Shown: positions 5,898-9,564 of the stretch, in pieces
Layout of the letters: every line of letters begins with the position of its first letter
How positions within the stretch are numbered: position 1 is the stretch's first letter
Origin: Candidatus Saccharimonadota bacterium
Lineage (GTDB): Bacteria; Patescibacteriota; Saccharimonadia; Saccharimonadales; Saccharimonadaceae
Reading direction: 5' to 3'
NCBI GenBank assembly: GCA_905373315.1
Contig: CAJPSL010000009.1
Span: forward strand, 1 to 9,564
DNA length: 9,564 bases
Translations under genes and position numbers: made by a program
The notes under the pieces: generated by a model
What the model was told of the DNA's origin: nothing
The model's database searches: none
Seen by the model: only the letters and a program-made list of their open reading frames with translations

Positions 5898-5926
5898 AGT
5901 ATAATGAATAATATGAGTTTTGTCGA
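5898..5926 (-). promoter_or_regulatory. mscS promoter, overlapping the trmB promoter
   Basis: On the minus strand TCGACA (5926-5921, five of six), a 17-bp spacer and TATACT (5903-5898, five of six). Nine bases follow before ATG 5888, so the leader would be 0-3 nt. The -35 lies inside the first codons of trmB. The -10 shares positions 5900-5903 with the trmB -10 on the other strand. Confidence 0.65.
5900..5905 (+). promoter_or_regulatory. trmB -10 element, leaderless
   Basis: A perfect TATAAT ending 7 nt before ATG 5913. The first in-frame ATG at 5904 overlaps the hexamer itself and cannot be transcribed from it. No -35 is evident. The box overlaps the opposing mscS -10 by four base pairs. 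Confidence 0.6.
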
Positions 5927-6587
5927 TCCAAACCAGTTCATCATCACCCGTAAACGCAAGAAATATAAATTTGCGTTGTTTGCTAATTCGCCATTGTGCT
6001 TTGAATATGATGAATGGTTGGCAGTGAAAGACCAGCCAGATAAGCAGCCAACGGTGATGGAAATAGGCGCAGGCAATGGCTTGTTTGCCGTCGAGCAGGC
6101 AGCGCGTCATCCAGAACAAACCTTTGTGGCGCTTGATGTCAAAGGTGATCGATTGCAGAAGGGCGCCCGAGAGGCTGAAGCGCGCGGACTCACCAATATC
6201 TTTTTTGTACGAGCGCGGGCTGATCAAATTGATCAATTGGTTACTCCGGCATCACTCGAGACCATCTGGTTAACCTTCTCTGACCCATTTCCTCGAAAAC
6301 ATTCAGCCGGCAGGCGATTAACTCATCCGCATTTTTTGGAAGTGTACTGCAACCTATTATCGGCAGAGGGCGCCCTGCTCATCAAACACGACAACACTGA
6401 TTTCTTTTGTTGGAGTTTGGAGCAATTGGTCACCTGCGGATGGTCACTGCAAGAATTGACGTTTGACCTGCATGAATCTGAGCTGGCTGATGATTATAAA
6501 ATCTTCACATCCTATGAGCAGCGTTGGCTGGACGAGGGCAGAATTACGAAGTTTGTTAATGCCAAAGCTGATGGGAGAAGGAACTAA
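5913..6587 (+). CDS. trmB: tRNA (guanine-N7-)-methyltransferase TrmB
   Basis: 224-aa SAM-dependent methyltransferase that makes m7G46 in the tRNA variable loop. The SAM-binding motif EIGAGNG is at residues 50-56 and the second SAM motif ALDVKGDRL at 73-81. The family signature TFSDPFPRKHSAGRRLTHPHF (121-141) contains the catalytic-region Asp124 and the basic RR. Near the C-terminus TSYEQRW is the usual T.YE motif, followed by GRITKF. Length is normal. The start at 5913 is preferred over 5904 because a perfect -10 ends 7 nt before it and overlaps the earlier ATG. The gene leads a trmB - NUDIX - mazG operon, with the next start two bases after its stop. Confidence 0.93.
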   Translation: MSFVDPNQFIITRKRKKYKFALFANSPLCFEYDEWLAVKDQPDKQPTVMEIGAGNGLFAVEQAARHPEQTFVALDVKGDRLQKGAREAEARGLTNIFFVRARADQIDQLVTPASLETIWLTFSDPFPRKHSAGRRLTHPHFLEVYCNLLSAEGALLIKHDNTDFFCWSLEQLVTCGWSLQELTFDLHESELADDYKIFTSYEQRWLDEGRITKFVNAKADGRRN

Positions 6588-6588
6588 T

Positions 6589-7134
6589 ATGCCACACATT
6601 CACACCGCACCCAACCAACATGACCACACCGTTACTGGATATGTCATTCGCACCGACGGCGATCAACCGCGAGCGTTGCTGCATGTGCATAAAAAGCTGG
6701 GGAAATTACTGCCGCCGGGCGGTCACATAGAATTGGACGAAACGCCATGGGCGGCGATGCTACATGAACTGCACGAAGAAGCTGGCTATGACGCTGGGCA
6801 ATTGTTGGTTTTGCAACCAACCTTGCGCATGCATCAAGCGGTAATGCCAGAAGTAACACTTCACCCGCAGCCGCTGCTCATGAACACCCACGACATTACA
6901 CCTGAGCATTACCATTCAGACACCTGCTACGCACTGGTAGTTCGGGAAGATCCACGCCATGAATTAGCCGCGGGCGAATCGACGGATGTGCGGTGGCTGA
7001 CACGAGACGACATAGCGGCGCTACCGTCTGAACAAATCTGGGATAATACACGAGCGAGCTATATGTCATTGTTTGATAAGTTTTTAGACGAATGGGAATT
7101 AGTCCCTGCGAGTGAGTTTTCGGCAGGCAAATGA
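6589..7134 (+). CDS. NUDIX hydrolase, His-rich N-terminus
   Basis: 181-aa Nudix enzyme. The box spans residues 45-67 (GHIELDE, then the core HELHEEAGY), with E60, E63 and E64 as metal ligands. The usual Arg of the REUXEE core is His59, an uncommon substitution because that Arg normally positions the catalytic Glu. The N-terminus carries H3, H5, H11 and H13, and several further His-containing stretches lie at 86-110. A C-terminal extension after VRWLTRDDI adds about 40 residues. The start at 6589 is set by GAAGGA just upstream and by its place one base after the trmB stop. The frame is open to 6463, but that would overlap trmB by 125 bases. Substrate unknown. With mazG downstream, a nucleotide clean-up role is plausible. 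Confidence 0.88.
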   Translation: MPHIHTAPNQHDHTVTGYVIRTDGDQPRALLHVHKKLGKLLPPGGHIELDETPWAAMLHELHEEAGYDAGQLLVLQPTLRMHQAVMPEVTLHPQPLLMNTHDITPEHYHSDTCYALVVREDPRHELAAGESTDVRWLTRDDIAALPSEQIWDNTRASYMSLFDKFLDEWELVPASEFSAGK

Positions 7135-7148
7135 TAGGAGGAGAGATG

Positions 7149-7490
7149 ATGAATATACAAGATTATGCAGATCAGGCCATCACCACGCTGTCAGACAACT
7201 ACGCATACGGTGACATCAGCCCGCAATTAATGGGTCAGGTATTGGGGCTAGCTGGTGAATCTGGTGAGGTAGTCGAAAAAATCAAAAAATTGCTGCGTGA
7301 CAATCAGGGAAACCTTGAGGAGCCAGACAAGGTAGATATCCTCAAAGAGTTGGGGGATATCTTGTGGTATGTCAATGCAGTGGCGCATTTATTGGGGTCG
7401 AGTCTGGAAGACGTAGCGCGGATGAACAATGAGAAACTGTTGAGCCGCAAGCAGCGTCATCAGCTACACGGCAGTGGCGATAATCGCTAA
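7149..7490 (+). CDS. MazG-like nucleotide pyrophosphohydrolase
   Basis: 113-aa single-domain all-alpha NTP pyrophosphohydrolase of the MazG superfamily, which hydrolyses (d)NTPs to monophosphate and PPi. LGLAGESGEVVEKIKK (32-47) provides the first metal-binding Glu pair E37/E40, and KELGDILWYV (66-75) the E67/D70 pair: the expected EXXE...EXXD layout. Length fits the short MazG-like class rather than the two-domain E. coli MazG. The start at 7149 is seven bases after a perfect AGGAGG (7136-7141). Starts at 7146 and at 7131 (ATGA overlap with the previous stop) are in frame but sit too close to or upstream of that ribosome site. It is the last gene of the trmB operon, and its stop overlaps the convergent murC stop. 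Confidence 0.9.
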   Translation: MNIQDYADQAITTLSDNYAYGDISPQLMGQVLGLAGESGEVVEKIKKLLRDNQGNLEEPDKVDILKELGDILWYVNAVAHLLGSSLEDVARMNNEKLLSRKQRHQLHGSGDNR

Positions 7491-8749
7491 GTGTCCAGCG
7501 TGGTGGCGCGTTGTCGCACCCAATGATCAATGGTTCCGGCACCCATACATAAGACTAATTTTCCAGCGTCGAGCGAAGCAGTGATGTGGTCCCACAGTGC
7601 ATCATCCAGCTCGGCAAACGTTACGACATCAGGACGCGAAGCAACGATGTGGCGTGTTAATTCTTGTGGTGTTAAAACTGGCAAGTCTGGATTTTCGCGG
7701 GTCAAATAGGTTGGTAGCCAATAGATCGTCTCAGCGGCCTCAAAGACATCTGCCGTATACTGCGTCATGATTTCGTGTTGGCGAACATTTTGATGCGGTT
7801 GGTAGACCAATACCACGTGACTGGACAACTCTTGCGCGAGTTGTAGGGTAGCTTTGATTTCCACTGGATGGTGGCCATAATCCGAGTACAAACCTTCAGC
7901 CAATTTCTCAAATCGGCGACCTGCGCCAGGGAATTGATTAATACTGGTAATGACGCTTACTTCGTCAATTTCTGTCATGTGTTTGACTGCTTCTAAGGCC
8001 AGCATACCGTTACGCCGATTGTGCTCACCAGCCAGGTGAATGTCTGGGTTACATTCAGTCAGCACTTGTACATTGTCATCATCAAAGCACGCGGCAGTCT
8101 CTTGCCAGGCGATGACACTATCAGACTGGTGACCAAAGGTGCGGAAGGCCGCCAAATACTCATCTTCCGTTGGGTAGGTGTCAGGATGGTCATAGTCAAC
8201 CGACGTGATGAGGCTGAGCCATGGTTGGAAATTCAAGAAGTTTCGATCAAACTCGTCACACTCGTAGACAAAAAATTGACTAGTTGGGTCAAATTTGCCG
8301 CTTGGCCCAAAGCTCAGGGTGGAACCGACGGAATAACTGACTGGAATTCCTAAGTGCTGCAGCGTCCATACAATCATGCTGGTGGTGGTAGTTTTGCCGT
8401 GGGTACCAGCGACAGCCACGAGCTTCAAGTTTTTGTCGGAGATGATGTGCGCTAATAATTCATCGCGTTTGCCAGTTTTGATACCTAGCTTGTGAGCGAG
8501 GACTAGCTCAGGGTGATCTGCTGGCAGAGCTGCAGTGTAAACAAACCAATCAAATGGCTGTTTGTTGTGCTCTTCCTGCAAAAAAGTCCCTGATTGATCA
8601 AGGGCAACGTGAACGCCGCGCTCCATCAAAGCTGCGGTCAGCGGGCTGGCTGATCGGTCTGAGCCACAGACGTCATACCCCGCGTCGTGAGCAATCTCAG
8701 CCAATGGTCCTATGCCAACACCACCGATTCCTGAAAAATAAATTCGCAT
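7487..8749 (-). CDS. murC: UDP-N-acetylmuramate--L-alanine ligase (MurC; Mpl-like alternative)
   Basis: 420-aa Mur ligase that adds the first amino acid of the peptidoglycan stem in the cytoplasm, using ATP. The N-terminal UDP-binding loop is SGIGGVGIG (6-14). The ATP P-loop AGTHGKTTTTS is at 114-124. The central YECDEFDRNF (162-171) and H188 (DYDHPDTY) form the active-site region. The C-terminal domain carries HNRRN (243-247), FPGAGRRFE (273-281) and DYGHHPVEIKATL (290-302), all typical of MurC. It is shorter than the usual 450-490 aa. Two motifs deviate from textbook MurC: ECDEFD instead of EADESD, and GAGTI (403-407) instead of GAGDI. These leave Mpl, the murein-peptide recycling ligase, as a less likely alternative. 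Expression is leaderless from TATAAT ending 6 nt before the ATG. Confidence 0.92.
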   Translation of the reverse strand: MRIYFSGIGGVGIGPLAEIAHDAGYDVCGSDRSASPLTAALMERGVHVALDQSGTFLQEEHNKQPFDWFVYTAALPADHPELVLAHKLGIKTGKRDELLAHIISDKNLKLVAVAGTHGKTTTTSMIVWTLQHLGIPVSYSVGSTLSFGPSGKFDPTSQFFVYECDEFDRNFLNFQPWLSLITSVDYDHPDTYPTEDEYLAAFRTFGHQSDSVIAWQETAACFDDDNVQVLTECNPDIHLAGEHNRRNGMLALEAVKHMTEIDEVSVITSINQFPGAGRRFEKLAEGLYSDYGHHPVEIKATLQLAQELSSHVVLVYQPHQNVRQHEIMTQYTADVFEAAETIYWLPTYLTRENPDLPVLTPQELTRHIVASRPDVVTFAELDDALWDHITASLDAGKLVLCMGAGTIDHWVRQRATTLDT

Positions 8750-8755
8750 GGCTTT

Positions 8756-8764
8756 ATTATAGCA
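8756..8764 (-). promoter_or_regulatory. Extended -10 promoter of murC, leaderless
   Basis: The minus strand reads TGC-TATAAT (hexamer 8761-8756), a perfect extended -10. Exactly six bases separate it from ATG 8749, placing the transcription start on the ATG. No -35 and no Shine-Dalgarno are visible. Confidence 0.65.
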
Positions 8765-8788
8765 CTCTCGCCCGTCTCTCGGTATGTG

Positions 8789-8797
8789 TGCTATACT
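8789..8797 (+). promoter_or_regulatory. Extended -10 promoter of the 8822 gene
   Basis: TGC-TATACT (hexamer 8792-8797, five of six). Transcription should start near 8804, leaving an 18-nt leader with AAGGGG (8812-8817) four bases before ATG 8822. Unlike its divergent neighbour murC, this gene has a conventional short leader. A frame open from GTG 8786 would read through the promoter and is rejected. Confidence 0.6.
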
Positions 8798-8821
8798 AAA
8801 ACCAGAGTAAGAAGGGGTGGA

Positions 8822-9469
8822 ATGACAGATAAACGCAACGTCCGATTCAAAATTCGTCGACTCGAGCAGGTCAAAACATGGCAGCTGTTGATTTTGTTTG
8901 TCATGTTTGCTTTTATCACGGCAACATTCCTGCGCCTTAACAATGTTGGCATGGTGGAGCGTCGTGAAGCAGTGTATGCTGCAGACAAGACAGACGACTC
9001 GGTTGGACTAGCAAGTAGACTGTATGACCTGCAGAGGTTTGTGAGTGCTCATATGAACGCTGATCCTGGTAAGGTTGCACTGGTCAAAACCTATGAGCGA
9101 GACAATGAGCGGCATAAAAAAGCCTATCAAGAAAGCAGTAACAGTACCGCCAACGGTGATGCATTTCAAAAAGCCGAGGCTGTTTGTGGGCCAATTGCGC
9201 GATCCAATGGCTGGCGTTGGCCAGATATGCGCTACACAAATTGTATCAATCAAGAATTAGAAAAAATTCCTGGCGGACAAGCGGTGATGAGTGAGTTTAA
9301 GCCGTTACCGGTTGAGCCGTATTACCACGCCTTTACCTCGCCCCTCTGGTCACCAGATTTTGCTGGTTGGTCGTTGATTGTCACGGTAATAATCGGTCTT
9401 ATCATCATAGGTCGACTCGTGGTCTTGGCTATTCTTCGCTTTATTTTACGCCGCCGAAAGCGTTTTTAG
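8822..9469 (+). CDS. Two-TM membrane protein with extracytoplasmic domain, unknown function
   Basis: 215 aa. A basic cytoplasmic N-terminus (residues 1-18) precedes TM1 at about 20-37. A polar extracytoplasmic domain of about 140 residues follows, then TM2 at about 183-209, and a strongly basic tail (RRRKRF) that should be cytoplasmic. The loop opens with RLNNVGMVERREAVYAAD (38-55), continues with a helical stretch ending in SAHMNADPGKV (75-85), and has two cysteines, C122 and C141, likely to form a disulfide. No named family was recognised. The order of an N-terminal anchor followed by an Arg-rich helix loosely recalls the 4635 protein, but this is impression only. The start is set by AAGGGG upstream. 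The last codons form a terminator hairpin. Confidence 0.75.
   Translation: MTDKRNVRFKIRRLEQVKTWQLLILFVMFAFITATFLRLNNVGMVERREAVYAADKTDDSVGLASRLYDLQRFVSAHMNADPGKVALVKTYERDNERHKKAYQESSNSTANGDAFQKAEAVCGPIARSNGWRWPDMRYTNCINQELEKIPGGQAVMSEFKPLPVEPYYHAFTSPLWSPDFAGWSLIVTVIIGLIIIGRLVVLAILRFILRRRKRF
9437..9467 (+). terminator. Intrinsic terminator embedded in the 3' end of the 8822 gene
   Basis: CGCTTT (9437-9442) pairs with AAAGCG (9457-9462) around a 14-nt loop, followed directly by five T (9463-9467), the last of which is the first base of the TAG stop. The stem is only 6 bp with three GC pairs, so strength is uncertain. Position and U-tract fit, and the next promoter begins at 9472. Confidence 0.45.
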
Positions 9470-9471
9470 GC

Positions 9472-9500
9472 TTGACAGGGGCCAACAGGGGTAGTAATCT
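9472..9500 (+). promoter_or_regulatory. Consensus-like promoter for an off-window transcript
   Basis: TTGACA (9472-9477, perfect), a 17-bp spacer and TAATCT (9495-9500, four of six). Transcription should start near 9507. The remaining 58 bases contain AGGAGG at 9520-9525 but no ATG, GTG or TTG at a usable distance from it. The transcript is therefore either a structural RNA or a gene with a structured leader whose start lies beyond the edge. Confidence 0.6.
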
Positions 9501-9515
9501 TATAAGGTAAAGTAC

Positions 9516-9530
9516 TAATAGGAGGTATTA
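9516..9530 (+). other. Small hairpin with GGAGG in its loop, in a leader of unknown transcript
   Basis: TAATA (9516-9520) and TATTA (9526-9530) form a perfect 5-bp AT stem whose loop is exactly GGAGG. An alternative pairing, GGTAA (9506-9510) with TTACC (9528-9532), excludes it. Further on, GCGCA (9536-9540) can pair with TGTGC (9556-9560) with one G-U pair. No match to a known RNA family was recognised. The rest of 9501-9564 shows no coding start. Confidence 0.3.
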
Positions 9531-9564
9531 CCACCGCGCAGAGTTACTTCAGTCTTGTGCAAGT

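Noticed and set aside
4983..6236. A 417-aa version of MscS starting at 6236
   Set aside because: The extra 116 N-terminal residues run antisense through trmB and do not look like MscS; ATG 5888 has a well-spaced promoter and the normal family length.
6463..6588. N-terminal extension of the second NUDIX gene
   Set aside because: It would overlap the trmB C-terminus in another frame; GAAGGA before 6589 marks the real start.
7470..7490. GCGATAATCGC short hairpin at the MazG/murC junction, considered as a bidirectional terminator
   Set aside because: Only a 4-5 bp stem with no T-run on either strand, so it is not a credible intrinsic terminator.
8021..8353. Plus-strand open frame of 110 codons inside murC
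   Set aside because: Antisense to conserved MurC central-domain codons with no initiation signals.
9521..9535. AUU start (as in infC) directly after AGGAGG at 9520-9525
   Set aside because: The spacing is a single base, too short for initiation, and the few following codons match nothing I recognise.
9523..9540. Resemblance of GGTATTACCACCGCG to a T-box antiterminator or to the reverse of the 16S 530-loop
   Set aside because: The order of bases does not match the T-box GGTGGNACCGCG core, and the 16S similarity breaks after the first ten bases.

Overview
The window is a compact, gene-dense bacterial chromosome segment with 14 protein genes and no gap above about 100 bases. The standard code fits: TGA ends three intact genes (mutY-like, the 4111 gene and the second NUDIX gene), so this is not a UGA-recoding lineage. 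Short genes, a minimal Fe-S-less MutY, a YtxH protein and several small membrane-anchored proteins of unknown function suggest a reduced-genome CPR bacterium, most likely Candidatus Saccharibacteria (TM7). That assignment is an inference from style and content; no rRNA is present to prove it. No mobile element, CRISPR array, tRNA or rRNA was seen.

Layout, left to right. A minus-strand GH5 beta-glucanase (17-1018) diverges from a NUDIX hydrolase (1078-1488), which is followed by a CYTH triphosphatase-like gene (1531-2100). A minus-strand VIT1/CCC1 metal transporter (2095-2628) converges on CYTH and diverges from a MutY-like DNA glycosylase (2687-3448). A strong promoter at 3457-3485 then drives a small membrane protein (3534) and a YtxH protein (3804). 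Next come two single-pass extracytoplasmic proteins (4111 and 4635). A minus-strand MscS channel (4983-5888) diverges from a trmB - NUDIX - MazG operon (5913-7490). Minus-strand murC (7487-8749) diverges from a two-TM protein of unknown function (8822-9469). A final consensus-like promoter (9472-9500) fires out of the right edge.

Functional threads. Nucleotide-pool and DNA hygiene is covered by two NUDIX hydrolases, MazG and the MutY-like enzyme. Envelope and osmotic functions are covered by murC, MscS, YtxH, the VIT transporter and the unknown anchored proteins. There is one tRNA modification gene (trmB) and one possible glucan-degrading enzyme.

The most striking signal is in the architecture of expression. 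Eight genes have a Pribnow-like hexamer ending only 6-9 nt before the chosen ATG, so their mRNAs should be leaderless or nearly so. In contrast, operon-internal genes mostly carry Shine-Dalgarno sequences. This pattern also moves several start codons relative to the longest open frame. At mscS/trmB the two divergent -10 boxes share four base pairs. At the YtxH/4111 junction a 13-bp terminator-like hairpin spans both the promoter and the start codon of the next gene. All three convergent pairs have abutting or overlapping stop codons.
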